DNA of 64,000 bases from Acidobacteriota bacterium (GTDB lineage: Bacteria > Acidobacteriota > Terriglobia > Terriglobales > SCQP01), in assembly GCA_004299485.1 (NCBI GenBank), contig SCQP01000007.1, positions 62,001-126,000 on the forward strand, read 5' to 3'. Every line of letters begins with the position of its first letter. The first letter of the stretch is position 1. Below are positions 1 to 7,448 of the stretch, piece by piece. The translations under genes were made by a program, and so were the position numbers. The notes beneath the pieces were generated by a model that did not search any database, was not told the DNA's origin, and saw only the letters and a program-made list of their open reading frames with translations.

Positions 1-20
1 TCTTCGATCTCACCAGCCAT
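1..20 (-). CDS. 5' end of an unidentified gene, cut by the window edge
   Basis: An ATG on the minus strand at 20-18 opens a frame reading M-A-G-E-I-E and runs off the left edge. A GGAGG at 34-30 lies 9 nt upstream, a good ribosome-binding distance. A second in-frame ATG at 26-24 would be only 3 nt from it, so the inner ATG is preferred. The gene would follow tsaC on the same strand with about 50 bp between them. Too little is visible to name it. Confidence 0.4.
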
Positions 21-77
21 GGGCATCGTCCTCCGGCCCCGCACGGCAGACAGCCGGCACGGGGGCGCGAAAACCAA

Positions 78-707
78 TCATACACGGAATTCGAGATAGG
101 CTGCCAGACGTTCCGTCGCGATGGCGCCGGCGCGGATGAGGCGCGGTGCGGGGCCGCAGAGATCGACGATGGTAGAGGGAAGAGCGGAAGGCGACGGGCC
201 CGCATCAATCACGAGAGGGCAGTCTTCGCCGAGTTGGGCGATCACTTCGGCGGCGGTGCGGCAGGAGGGTGCGCCGCTGCGATTGGCGCTGGTGGCGGTC
301 AGCGGGAAACCGGTGGCGGCGAGCAGCGCCATCAGAAAGGGGAGGCCGGGCTGCCGGATGGCAATGGTTCCCGTCCCGGCGGTAAGCGCGGCGGGCACGT
401 GGGGAGCAGCTGGAAGCACCAGGGTCAGCGGACCGGGCCAGAAGGCGGCGGTAAGCTCGAGGAAGCGGGGCGGAAGCTGCGTGGCGAGCGTGGCGGCCTG
501 CGCCGCGTCGCGCACGACGACGGGAAGGGGTTTGTGGAAGTCGCGGCCCTTGAGCGCGAAGACGCGGCCGATGGCAACGGCGTCAAGCGCGTTGGCGGCA
601 AGACCGTAGAGGGTGTCGGTGGGAACGGCGGCGATGCCGCCGGCAGCGAGAAGCCGAAGCAGCTCGGGAATGGCGGCGGGATCGTCGGTGGCAAGAACGC
701 GAGGCAT
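78..707 (-). CDS. tsaC: L-threonylcarbamoyladenylate synthase (Sua5/YrdC/TsaC family)
   Basis: Makes threonylcarbamoyl-AMP from threonine, bicarbonate and ATP, the first step of t6A formation at tRNA position 37. The protein (209 aa from this ATG) shows the family's PTDTLYGLA motif near residue 30, the KGRDFHKPLPVVV nucleotide-binding stretch, and SANRSG in the second half. It is the short single-domain form without a C-terminal Sua5 domain. A TTG at 725 would add six residues, but neither start has a clear ribosome site. The ATG at 707 best matches the usual family N-terminus. Confidence 0.9.
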   Translation of the reverse strand: MPRVLATDDPAAIPELLRLLAAGGIAAVPTDTLYGLAANALDAVAIGRVFALKGRDFHKPLPVVVRDAAQAATLATQLPPRFLELTAAFWPGPLTLVLPAAPHVPAALTAGTGTIAIRQPGLPFLMALLAATGFPLTATSANRSGAPSCRTAAEVIAQLGEDCPLVIDAGPSPSALPSTIVDLCGPAPRLIRAGAIATERLAAYLEFRV

Positions 708-740
708 ATGAGGACGGGTAATCAACTTGGCGCGGCCCTG

Positions 741-780
741 AAAAACAACGAAGGGGAGCGATCGCTCGCCCCCCTTCGCC
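741..780 (-). terminator. Rho-independent terminator downstream of the 25-aa basic protein gene
   Basis: On the minus strand a GC-rich hairpin with arms GAAGGGG and CCCCTTC, extended inward by GCGA/TCGC, is followed directly by GTTGTTTTT. It starts about 18 bp after the stop of the small basic protein gene and separates that gene from tsaC. Confidence 0.75.
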
Positions 781-797
781 CAATTCCCGAAGAAATG

Positions 798-875
798 CTA
801 CTTCTTTTTCTTCGAGGTCTTCTTTTTCGCCGCCGGCTTCTTTGCAGCCTTCTTGGCGGGTTTCTTCGTAGGCAT
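798..875 (-). CDS. 25-aa lysine/alanine-rich histone H1-like peptide
   Basis: A complete short gene of 25 codons ending in TAG. Composition is almost only Lys, Ala and Pro with two Thr and one Ser. It begins MPTKKPAKKAAKKPAAKK and ends in four lysines, which resembles the basic tails of bacterial histone H1-like DNA-binding proteins. Three features support it as real: GGAG 8 nt before the ATG, a near-consensus sigma-70 promoter about 60 bp upstream, and an intrinsic terminator just after the stop. It therefore looks like a stand-alone transcription unit. DNA or RNA compaction is inferred from charge alone; a ribosome-associated role is equally possible. Confidence 0.75.
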   Translation of the reverse strand: MPTKKPAKKAAKKPAAKKKTSKKKK

Positions 876-932
876 GAACTATTCTCCAATCGAACAAGAT
901 CTGCGCGAGTAGATCCACGCAGGTTTAGTGAA

Positions 933-962
933 TGTATAGAATTTTGCGGAAGCGAGTGTCAA
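933..962 (-). promoter_or_regulatory. Sigma-70-type promoter for the 25-aa basic protein
   Basis: Reading the minus strand, a perfect -35 box TTGACA (962-957) is followed by an 18-nt spacer and a -10 box TATACA (938-933). This predicts a start near 926 and a leader of about 50 nt before the ATG at 875. It is the best consensus promoter noticed in the window. Confidence 0.65.
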
Positions 963-1019
963 GGAAAAAATGAAGCGAGGAACTCCGGATCGCAACCGGA
1001 AGGCGTGCGCTCTCGTCTG

Positions 1020-2084
1020 ATGAAAGAAGTGATGAAGACAATTCCGGTCGTCGCCGTGATGTTGCTGCTGCTCGCGCCGCTGACGCGGGCGCAGCTCTTG
1101 CCGCAGTCGCAGATCGCGCCGGTGCGGGCGCCGCAGGCGGCGAAAAAAGCGAAGCTGCCGCAAGTGCCGACGCTGGTGGCGAACGTAAATCTGGTGAACA
1201 TGGTTTTCAGCGTCGAGGATTTGCACGGCGGCTTTGTGCCTGGTTTGACGAAAGAAGATTTCCGCGTGCAGGAAGACGGCAAGCCGCAGGTGATCGAATT
1301 TTTCTCGGCAGAAAATGCATTGCCGCTCACGCTGGGACTGCTGCTCGACACCAGCCCCAGCCAGAGCGGCGTACTGACGGAAGAGCAGCGCATCAGCGAT
1401 CAGTTTTTCCACCAGGTGATCCGGCCGAAGGACCTCGCCTACGTGATCGGCTTCGATATCCAGGTGCAGTTGCTGCAGGACTTGACGGCGCAGAGCGACC
1501 GCCTCGCCGCCGCCGTCAACCACGCCCACATCGGAGGCGCGGACGCCTCGAGCGTGGGCGTGAACCCGGGAGATTTTCCCAGCCAGGGGCCAGTGGGCGC
1601 AACGCATCTGTGGGATGCGATCGTGCTCGCCTGCCGCGACGAGATGGCGCAGCAGGTGGGGCGCAAAGCCATCATCGTGGTCACCGACGGCGGCGAGCAG
1701 GGCAGCAGCTACACGAACCAGGACGCCTTGCGGGCTGCGCTCGACAGCAATACCACCGTCTTCGCCGTCATGACCGTCGACCGTCACTTTGGCGTTTATG
1801 GCTACGACCGCGGCCCGGGCCCGGGCGAGTTGAAAAAGATTTCTGAGCAGACCGGCGGCCGCACCATCAACGCCGGCAACAACCTCGCCAAGGCCTTTGC
1901 GCAGCTCGAGGCGGAGTTGCGCAGCCAGTACTCGCTCGGCTACCACAGCAACCTGCCGCCCTCGCCGGGGGCGTTCCGCACGGTGCACATCGAACTGCAG
2001 GGAGCGGCAGCGCAGGCGCATAGCGGCGTACGCCTTCGCGCGCGCTCCGGCTACTTCGCGCCGGGCGCGCCGCGGGTGCACTGA
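1020..2084 (+). CDS. Secreted VWFA-domain protein, acidobacterial type
   Basis: A 354-aa protein. A signal peptide (hydrophobic VVAVMLLLLAPLTRAQ) ends near residue 24, followed by an Ala/Pro-rich linker. Residues 55-105 hold the N-terminal module of acidobacterial VWFA proteins (VNLVNMVFSVEDLHGGFVPGLTKEDF). The von Willebrand A domain starts at about 103 with MIDAS motif DTSPS (110-114), and later has the VTDGGEQGS strand. Such domains bind metal and protein partners. The family is expanded in Acidobacteria, with no assigned function known to me. The start is uncertain: ATG 1020 (MKEVMKT) and ATG 1032 (MKTIPVV) both give a signal peptide and neither has a strong ribosome site. Confidence 0.88.
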   Translation: MKEVMKTIPVVAVMLLLLAPLTRAQLLPQSQIAPVRAPQAAKKAKLPQVPTLVANVNLVNMVFSVEDLHGGFVPGLTKEDFRVQEDGKPQVIEFFSAENALPLTLGLLLDTSPSQSGVLTEEQRISDQFFHQVIRPKDLAYVIGFDIQVQLLQDLTAQSDRLAAAVNHAHIGGADASSVGVNPGDFPSQGPVGATHLWDAIVLACRDEMAQQVGRKAIIVVTDGGEQGSSYTNQDALRAALDSNTTVFAVMTVDRHFGVYGYDRGPGPGELKKISEQTGGRTINAGNNLAKAFAQLEAELRSQYSLGYHSNLPPSPGAFRTVHIELQGAAAQAHSGVRLRARSGYFAPGAPRVH

Positions 2085-2145
2085 ACCGGATACCGGCGGC
2101 GCGTGCGGACCACCCGACGCTGCCCGGCACGGGCGCGGCGCCTAG

Positions 2146-2183
2146 GCTATCAGCTATCAGCTATCAGCTATCAGCTATCAGCT
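2146..2183. repeat. Heptamer tandem array, GCTATCA x5 plus GCT
   Basis: Five exact copies of GCTATCA followed by GCT occupy 2146-2183. They lie between the convergent VWFA and WXXGXW genes, about 60 bp after the VWFA stop. The unit shares an ATCAGC core with the octamer arrays at 19203-19315 and 27273-27296, so these may be one family of 3'-end repeats. Confidence 0.9.
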
Positions 2184-2223
2184 CGGATGCGGGCAGCCGA
2201 GAGTGAGGAGGCGGCGCCCGGTT

Positions 2224-2901
2224 TTAGAATCCGCCGCCGGGACCGCGGTGGTCGTGCTCTTTTTTGTCCTTGTGTTCGTGCCTGAATCTGCCATTGCCGT
2301 TGCGCTGCTGATGGCGGACTTCGGCGCCACGGCCGTGGCCGCGGCCGCGGCTGTAGCTGCGGCGGCCTTCGGCGCGTTCGCCGCGAACGCCGTTGCGGTC
2401 GATGTAGGTGGTATGGATGACGGCGCGGTTCACGCGCCAAACGCCGGTGTTGTAGTAGAAGCGCCGGCCCGACCAGTGGCCGCCGGCGAAACCGGCGCCG
2501 TAGTAGCCGTAGCCATAGTTGATGCCCCCGTAATAGCCGACGCGCGGGCTCCAGTAGCCGCGATGCCAGACGTAGTCGTCTGGTGCGTCGCCTTCCTCGT
2601 CGTCTTGCGCGTTGTCTCGCGCGCGGGCCCAGTAGCCGGGAGTCCAGAGAAGTCCCGGCTGGGGCGCCATGACCCAGGTACCCGGGACCCAGTAGTAGCC
2701 GTCGGGACCGTAGGCCCAGTAGCCAGGAGTCCAAAGGTAACCGGGTCCGGGGCAGACTGGCTGCACCGCGAGGACACGCAGGGGCGGCGGGCCGATGCGG
2801 ACGGAAATGCCGACGGCGACCTGCGCGGCGACGCGCCGCGGCAAAGCAAGGGGCAAAGCGGCCAGTAAGGTGAGAATCAACACCGGGTGCATTTTGCGCA
2901 T
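2224..2901 (-). CDS. Exported WXXGXW-repeat protein
   Basis: A 225-aa protein. A signal peptide (residues 1 to about 27, ending RVAAQ) precedes several aromatic repeats: PGYLWTPGYW, DGYYWVPGTW, GLLWTPGYW and VWHRGYW. This is the pattern of YXWGXW/WXXGXW repeat proteins. A Gly/Tyr-rich stretch follows (GGINYGYGYYGAGFAGG). The C-terminal 60 residues are Arg/His/Gly-rich and basic (RGRGHGRGAEVRHQQRNGNG). Repeats of this type are common in secreted or surface proteins of Gram-negative bacteria; their biochemical role is not established. The gene is monocistronic, convergent with the VWFA gene. Confidence 0.8.
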   Translation of the reverse strand: MRKMHPVLILTLLAALPLALPRRVAAQVAVGISVRIGPPPLRVLAVQPVCPGPGYLWTPGYWAYGPDGYYWVPGTWVMAPQPGLLWTPGYWARARDNAQDDEEGDAPDDYVWHRGYWSPRVGYYGGINYGYGYYGAGFAGGHWSGRRFYYNTGVWRVNRAVIHTTYIDRNGVRGERAEGRRSYSRGRGHGRGAEVRHQQRNGNGRFRHEHKDKKEHDHRGPGGGF

Positions 2902-2948
2902 GGGAACCCCCGTCCTAACCGCAAGCTGCGGCTGCCTGCTAATTAGAG

Positions 2949-3605
2949 TCAGATGGGTGAGGGAAGGGAGTCAGAAAAGTTTCGGGGTTCGAGTGTTCGC
3001 TGGGGGATGCAGGCGGCGACGGGGGCGTAGGAGAGGCGGTGAAGGGGAGACGGGCCGCAGCGGGCGAGGGCGGCGAGGTGGGGCGGGGTGCCGTAGCCTT
3101 TGTTGCTGGCGAGATGGTAGGCCGGGAAGATGACATCCCAGTGCGCCATGAGAGCATCGCGGTAGACCTTGGCGATGATGGAGGCGGCGGCAATCGAGAT
3201 CGAAAGGGCGTCGCCGTGGATCAGAGGGCGCTGGGGGAGGGGGGAGTCGAGCGAGACAGCGTCGAGCAGAAGGAAGTCGGGAGGAAGCGGAAGTGATTGC
3301 ACGGCGGCGAGCATGGCGCGGCGCGAGGCCTGGAGGATGTTGACGCAGTCGATGAGACCAGCATCACAGGCCGCGATGGCGAACGCCAGCGCACGGTGGC
3401 GGATATGGCCGTCGAGGCGCTCGCGCTCCGGCGCGTCGAGAAGTTTGGAATCGTTGAGGCCGCGGATGCGGTCTTCCGGGTTGAGGATGACGGCAGCGGC
3501 AACCACCGGTCCGAAGAGGGCGCCGCGGCCGACTTCGTCGACGCCGGCCACTAGACGATGGCCTGCGGCGAACGCTTGCTTTTCGAATGCGCTGCTGCAG
3601 CGCAT
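2949..3605 (-). CDS. rnhB: Ribonuclease HII
   Basis: Cleaves RNA in RNA/DNA hybrids and at misincorporated ribonucleotides. The 218-aa protein carries the diagnostic GVDEVGRG (acidic residues D23 and E24), a third acidic site in FLLLDAVSL, and SIAAASIIAKVYRD with the fourth carboxylate. It is the last gene of the ffh-to-rnhB block, starting 5 bp after the rplS stop, an arrangement seen in many bacteria. The C-terminal 15 residues (RNFSDSLPSPI) lie beyond the conserved domain. Confidence 0.95.
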   Translation of the reverse strand: MRCSSAFEKQAFAAGHRLVAGVDEVGRGALFGPVVAAAVILNPEDRIRGLNDSKLLDAPERERLDGHIRHRALAFAIAACDAGLIDCVNILQASRRAMLAAVQSLPLPPDFLLLDAVSLDSPLPQRPLIHGDALSISIAAASIIAKVYRDALMAHWDVIFPAYHLASNKGYGTPPHLAALARCGPSPLHRLSYAPVAACIPQRTLEPRNFSDSLPSPI

Positions 3606-3610
3606 ACAAG

Positions 3611-3982
3611 CTACGCTTTGGCGGCGGTGGTTTCGGTGATCTCGCGCAGGCGGGCGGCTTTGCCGCGCAGGCCGCGCAGGTAGTAGAGCTTGGCACGGCG
3701 GACGCGGCCGCTCCGCACCACCTCGACCTTGTCGATCACGCGCGCATTCACCGGGAAAATGCGCTCGACCCCCTGGCCAAAGGAGATCTTGCGGACGGTA
3801 AAGGAACGGCGCGCACTGCGGTCGTTGCGGGCGATGCAGACGCCCTCGAAGGCCTGGACGCGCTCCTTATCGCCTTCAATGATTTTCACGTGCACGCGGA
3901 CGGTATCGCCGGGGTGGAACGGCGGCAGGGCCGTTCCGGCCTGCTGATCGACAAACTTTTGAAGGGCGGGTTTAAGGCTCAT
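3611..3982 (-). CDS. rplS: 50S ribosomal protein L19
   Basis: A 123-aa L19 located at the 30S-50S interface. Conserved stretches include [31 protein letters not shown] and [39 protein letters not shown]. The start ATG at 3982 has GGAG 6 nt upstream (3992-3989). The frame stays open further upstream, but that part is low complexity and not conserved. It follows trmD by about 90 bp, the only sizeable gap in the block. Confidence 0.96.
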   Translation of the reverse strand: MSLKPALQKFVDQQAGTALPPFHPGDTVRVHVKIIEGDKERVQAFEGVCIARNDRSARRSFTVRKISFGQGVERIFPVNARVIDKVEVVRSGRVRRAKLYYLRGLRGKAARLREITETTAAKA

Positions 3983-4044
3983 GGAAGACTCCGGCGAGAG
4001 ACAGATGCTTAGTTTAGCAGATCGGGATGGGAAGCGACGGGAGA

Positions 4045-4072
4045 GGGAAAAGGGAAAAGGGAAAAGGGAAAA
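4045..4072. repeat. GGGAAAA x4 tandem array directly behind trmD
   Basis: Four exact 7-bp copies of GGGAAAA (TTTTCCC on the trmD sense strand). The array ends 1 bp from the trmD stop codon at 4076-4074, in the trmD-rplS gap. On the transcript this is a run of U4C3 blocks. Confidence 0.9.
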
Positions 4073-4073
4073 G

Positions 4074-4784
4074 CTAAGAGAGGGGGCGGACCGAAAGGTC
4101 GGGGCGGAGGCGGCGGGCTTTGGCCTGGGCTTGCGCGCGGCGCCAGGCAGCAATGTCGGCGTGGTGGCCGGAACGGAGGACTTCGGGGACTTGCCAGCCG
4201 CGGAAATCGACGGGGCGGGTGTAGTGAGGGCAATCGAGCGCGGTGGGATCGGTGAAGGATTCGTTGATGGACGATTGTTCGTCCCCGAGGACGCCGGGGA
4301 GCAGGCGCGCCGTGGCATCGAGCACCAGGGCCGCGGCCAGTTCGCCACCCGAAAGCACGAAATCGCCGATGGAAATTTCCTCATCGATCATATGTGCAGC
4401 CACGCGCTCGTCGACGCCTTCATAGCGGCCACAGATCAGGATGAGGCGATCGAGCGAGGCGAAACCGCGGGCATCCGCCTGATGGAAGCGGCGGCCTTGC
4501 GCGGAAAGGAGAGCGACCCGCGTGGAGTCCGAATCGGCTGCGGGGCCGGGCTCGCGGCCGAGCAGCGACGCAAGACAGGCATAGATTGGCTCGGGCTTCA
4601 TCACCATGCCCTCGCCGCCGCCAAAGGGGCGGTCGTCGGTGATGCGATGCGGCGGCGGCGCCCAGTCGCGCAGGTTGTGGACGGCGATATCGATGATGCC
4701 GGCGGTGCGGGCACGGGCGACGACGCCGTGATCCAAAGGGCCGCGGAAGAAGTCCGGAAAAATCGTGATCAGGTCAAACTTCAT
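4074..4784 (-). CDS. trmD: tRNA (guanine37-N1)-methyltransferase
   Basis: Methylates G37 of tRNAs using SAM and prevents +1 frameshifting. The 236-aa protein has the N-terminal [41 protein letters not shown], and the trefoil-knot SAM site with [17 protein letters not shown]. The C-terminal half has [16 protein letters not shown] and [22 protein letters not shown]. Its ATG overlaps the rimM stop as ATGA (4784-4781), implying translational coupling. A tandem array starts immediately after its stop. Confidence 0.97.
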   Translation of the reverse strand: MKFDLITIFPDFFRGPLDHGVVARARTAGIIDIAVHNLRDWAPPPHRITDDRPFGGGEGMVMKPEPIYACLASLLGREPGPAADSDSTRVALLSAQGRRFHQADARGFASLDRLILICGRYEGVDERVAAHMIDEEISIGDFVLSGGELAAALVLDATARLLPGVLGDEQSSINESFTDPTALDCPHYTRPVDFRGWQVPEVLRSGHHADIAAWRRAQAQAKARRLRPDLSVRPLS

Positions 4785-5311
4785 TCAATATCGAGGAGGC
4801 CGTCCGGCAGAGTGAGGTGGATGGCGCCGGCGGGGATGGCCAGTTCGCGGACGTAGGCAGCGGCAAAGGGGATGAGCACTTCCCTGCCCGTGGCGTCCTC
4901 GACGTGGAGGAGGTCAGCAGCGCCGGGGACGGGTTCGATGGCTTGCAGGACGCCGAGCAGGCGGTTGCCATCAAAGACGCGGCAACCGATGAGATCTTCA
5001 GTGTGCAGGCGGCCTTCCGGGGCGGGAGCACGCTCGGAGCGCGGAAGCTGCACCTCGGCGCCGACCCACGGCTCGGCAGCGTTGAGATCGGAGATTTCGG
5101 CAAAAGCGAGGATGAGCCAGCCTTTGTGCGGCCAGCGGCGGGTGATGGTCACGGGTTGGCGCGTGCCGGAGCGGCTGAGCAGAAAGACACGCTCCAGCGA
5201 GTCGAAGCGGTGGGGAATGTCCGAGAGAACGTCGAGGGCAAGCTCGCCCTTGCGACCCTGCGTTTTGACGACACGGGCGAGCGTGATCCAGTCAGACGGG
5301 ACGGCCGTCAT
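4781..5311 (-). CDS. rimM: Ribosome maturation factor RimM
   Basis: Assists 30S head assembly by binding S19. The 176-aa protein begins MTAVPSDWITLARVVKTQGRKGELALDV, the typical RimM N-terminal barrel. A PRC-barrel domain follows (EDLIGCRVFDGNRLLGVLQAIEPVPGAADLLHVE) and ends near EVLIPFAAAYVREL. The ATG at 5311 lies inside the last codons of khpA (20-bp overlap) and is preceded by GAGG in the upstream gene. The stop overlaps trmD by 4 bp. Confidence 0.94.
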   Translation of the reverse strand: MTAVPSDWITLARVVKTQGRKGELALDVLSDIPHRFDSLERVFLLSRSGTRQPVTITRRWPHKGWLILAFAEISDLNAAEPWVGAEVQLPRSERAPAPEGRLHTEDLIGCRVFDGNRLLGVLQAIEPVPGAADLLHVEDATGREVLIPFAAAYVRELAIPAGAIHLTLPDGLLDIE

Positions 5312-5576
5312 CCTCGGGATCCATAATGTTGAGTCCGGGGCGCTCGTAACCGCCGCCGCCCACGGCGTGGTAGCTGCCCTCGAGCAGGGCGCGCAGGGCA
5401 CGCGCGGTCCGGCCGCCGCGGCCGACCACGCGCGGGAAGTCCTCCGGGGCAACGCGCAACTCCCAGTTGGGCGCGCCATGCTCGCCCGAGCCGGGACGGC
5501 GCGGCACGGCGAGCACCTGCACCTGCTCGGGATACTGGACGAGGCCGCGCACGAGGAAATTGAGGAGGGATTCCAT
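5292..5576 (-). CDS. khpA: KH-domain RNA-binding protein (KhpA/YlqC type)
   Basis: A 94-aa single KH domain protein encoded between rpsP and rimM, its usual place. The RNA-binding loop reads VGRGGRTARALRALL, where most relatives have GKGGR, so Arg replaces Lys in the GxxG loop. The N-terminus MESLLNFLVRGLVQYPEQVQV is typical. Known relatives bind RNA broadly and act with KhpB in cell division and sRNA biology in Firmicutes. Its role here is unknown. It starts 2 bp after the rpsP stop. Confidence 0.88.
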   Translation of the reverse strand: MESLLNFLVRGLVQYPEQVQVLAVPRRPGSGEHGAPNWELRVAPEDFPRVVGRGGRTARALRALLEGSYHAVGGGGYERPGLNIMDPEDDGRPV

Positions 5577-5578
5577 AG

Positions 5579-5839
5579 CTACGCCGCCGGCGCAGCCGTG
5601 GCGCGTTCTTTGACGCGACGGAGGAGATTGGCGACGGTGTCGGAGACCTGGGCGCCATGGGAGCGCCAGTACTCGATGCGCTCGACATTCAGATCGATCA
5701 GCGCCGGGTTGGGCACGGGGTTGTAGGTGCCCAGAATTTCGAGGGAGCGGCCGTTGCGGGCAGAGCTTTTTTCAAGCAACAGGACGCGATAAAACGGCTT
5801 TTTGCTGGTGCCCTGACGGGCGAGGCGGATGGCTAGCAC
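5579..5839 (-). CDS. rpsP: 30S ribosomal protein S16
   Basis: An 86-aa S16 with MLAIRLARQGTSKKPFYRVLL, the RNGRSLEILGTYNPV block, and LNVERIEYWRSHGAQVSDTVANLL. The start ATG at 5839 is preceded by GGAGA (AAGGAGACTGTCACTGTG reading towards the gene). It lies 18 bp downstream of ffh and probably shares its transcript. Confidence 0.96.
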   Translation of the reverse strand: MLAIRLARQGTSKKPFYRVLLLEKSSARNGRSLEILGTYNPVPNPALIDLNVERIEYWRSHGAQVSDTVANLLRRVKERATAAPAA

Positions 5840-5857
5840 AGTGACAGTCTCCTTGAA

Positions 5858-7261
5858 TCAGGCTTCTTTTTCCGGTAAGCCGGGAAGGTTGGCGCCCATC
5901 AGTTTCTTGGTGAGGAACGAGGACGCGGAAACGGATTTGAACATTTTACGCATCTGGACGTACTGCTTCAGCACTTGATTCACGTCCTGAACGGTAACGC
6001 CGGCGCCGCGGGCGATGCGCTTGCGGCGGCCGCCGTTGAGTACCTGATGATGCAGGCGCTCCTGCTGGGTCATGGAATTGATGATGGCCTCGACGCGCGT
6101 GATCTGCGATTCATCGATCTGAGCGGAAGCTTTATGCAACTGCTGAAAGGGGCCGACGCGGGGCAGCATCTTGATGAGGCTTTCCATCGAGCCCAGCTTG
6201 CGCACCTGCTTGAGCTGGTCGCGGAAGTCGGCCAGGGTGAAGCTGTCGGTGCGCATGCGCTTTTCCAGCTCCATCGCCTGGCGGCGGTCGACGGTGGCCT
6301 CGGCGCGCTCGATCAGGCTCAGGATGTCGCCCATGCCGAGGATGCGGCTGGCGATGCGGTCGGGGTGAAAAATTTCAAGGCCGTCGAGGCGCTCGCTGGT
6401 GCCCATGAATTTGATGGGCTGGCCGGTCACGCGGCGAATGGACAGGGCGGCGCCGCCGCGGCTGTCGCCATCCATTTTGGTCAGAATGACGCCGGTGAGC
6501 GCGAGCTGATCGTGAAAGGCGCGGGCGGAACGTACGGCATCCTGACCGGTCATGGCGTCGGCCACGAAGAGGATTTCCTGGGGCGTGAGCAGCGCCTTGA
6601 GCTGCCGCATCTCGCCCATCAGATCCTCGTCAATGTGCAGGCGGCCGGCGGTGTCGACGATAAGCACGTCGCAGCCCTGCCGGACGGCCTCGCGGCGCGC
6701 GCCCTTGGCTAAATCGAGCACCCACCCCGTGGACTGATCGTGATGGGCCGGTTCGGCGCCCTCGGCAACCACCTCTTTGCCGGCAAACAGCGGCGCCGGG
6801 ATTTGCTCCGCCAGCAGCGCCAACTGCTCGCGCGCGGCCGGACGGTAAACGTCCACCGAAACCAGAATGGGCCGGTGGCCTTGCTGTCGCAGGAAGCGCG
6901 CCAGTTTGGCACTGGAAGTGGTTTTGCCGGACCCTTGCAGTCCGGCCATAAGCACTACCGCCGGCGGCCGATTGGACTTGAGATTGAGTTTGGCCTCGCC
7001 GCCCAGGACTTCCAGCAGCTCATCGCGCAGAATTTTGACCACCTGCTCGGCGGGGGAGAGCGAGCTGAGCACTTCCTGACCCAAAGCCCGCTCGCGAATG
7101 GCCGCCAGCATCTCATCCGCCACACTCTCGCTGACATCAGCTTCGAGCAGGGCGAGACGGATCTCGTTCAGCGGCTCGGCAATGTTGGCCTCGCTCAGGC
7201 GGCCTTCGCCACGCAGCGTCTTGAAGACGCGCTGCAATTTGTCGGACAGGGACTCGAACAT
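5858..7261 (-). CDS. ffh: Signal recognition particle protein Ffh
   Basis: GTPase subunit of SRP that targets nascent membrane proteins. The 467-aa protein has the N helical bundle, then G1 GLQGSGKT (107-114), DVYRPAAREQL, DTAGRLHIDEDLM, TKMDGDSRGGAALSI and the GTSERLDGLE closing loop. The M domain has RRQAMELEKRM, LADFRDQLKQVRKLGSMESLIKMLP and VTVQDVNQVLKQYVQMRKMFK. The start ATG at 7261 (MFESLSDKLQ) matches the family; the frame extends upstream without conservation. No strong ribosome site precedes it. It heads the block that continues to rnhB. Confidence 0.97.
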   Translation of the reverse strand: MFESLSDKLQRVFKTLRGEGRLSEANIAEPLNEIRLALLEADVSESVADEMLAAIRERALGQEVLSSLSPAEQVVKILRDELLEVLGGEAKLNLKSNRPPAVVLMAGLQGSGKTTSSAKLARFLRQQGHRPILVSVDVYRPAAREQLALLAEQIPAPLFAGKEVVAEGAEPAHHDQSTGWVLDLAKGARREAVRQGCDVLIVDTAGRLHIDEDLMGEMRQLKALLTPQEILFVADAMTGQDAVRSARAFHDQLALTGVILTKMDGDSRGGAALSIRRVTGQPIKFMGTSERLDGLEIFHPDRIASRILGMGDILSLIERAEATVDRRQAMELEKRMRTDSFTLADFRDQLKQVRKLGSMESLIKMLPRVGPFQQLHKASAQIDESQITRVEAIINSMTQQERLHHQVLNGGRRKRIARGAGVTVQDVNQVLKQYVQMRKMFKSVSASSFLTKKLMGANLPGLPEKEA

Positions 7262-7308
7262 AGGCTGAAACAGTAAAAGCGCCTGAGAGGCGCATCTTGA
7301 TTGTAACA

Positions 7309-7334
7309 GGGGACCGGGGCCAGAGGTCAGGACC
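7309..7334. repeat. G-rich GGGGCCAGAGGTCAG-type repeat
   Basis: A short stretch (GGGGACCGGGGCCAGAGG then TCAGGACC) between ffh and the pyrophosphatase gene. It has the same GGGGCCAG/GGTCAG composition as the arrays at the 3' ends of larE (16232-16286) and the DHA2 exporter (27232-27259). Confidence 0.55.
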
Positions 7335-7430
7335 GGCGACGCCCGGAGCAGCAGGAGGATCGGTTGCGTGCCATGCGGGGGTGGGTTATCGTGGAAATCG
7401 CGTTCGTGTGCGCACAGCGCGCATCCTGCA

Positions 7431-7448
7431 GGGAGGGAATCCACTCTG
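7431..7448 (+). promoter_or_regulatory. Strong ribosome site pointing to a CTG start for hppA
   Basis: GGGAGGG at 7431-7437 is placed 8 nt upstream of an in-frame CTG at 7446-7448. No ATG, GTG or TTG lies at ribosome-site distance. The alternatives are a 26-residue longer protein from ATG 7368, or a TTG much later inside the signal-like region. Confidence 0.45.

Noticed and set aside
234-1019. An N-terminal extension of the VWFA protein into the tsaC region
   Set aside because: It would run through the small basic protein gene, its terminator and its promoter; the signal peptide places the start at 1020 or 1032.
879-2081. A 400-codon minus-strand frame opposite the VWFA gene
   Set aside because: Arg/His-rich shadow; the plus strand has a signal peptide and the MIDAS motif.
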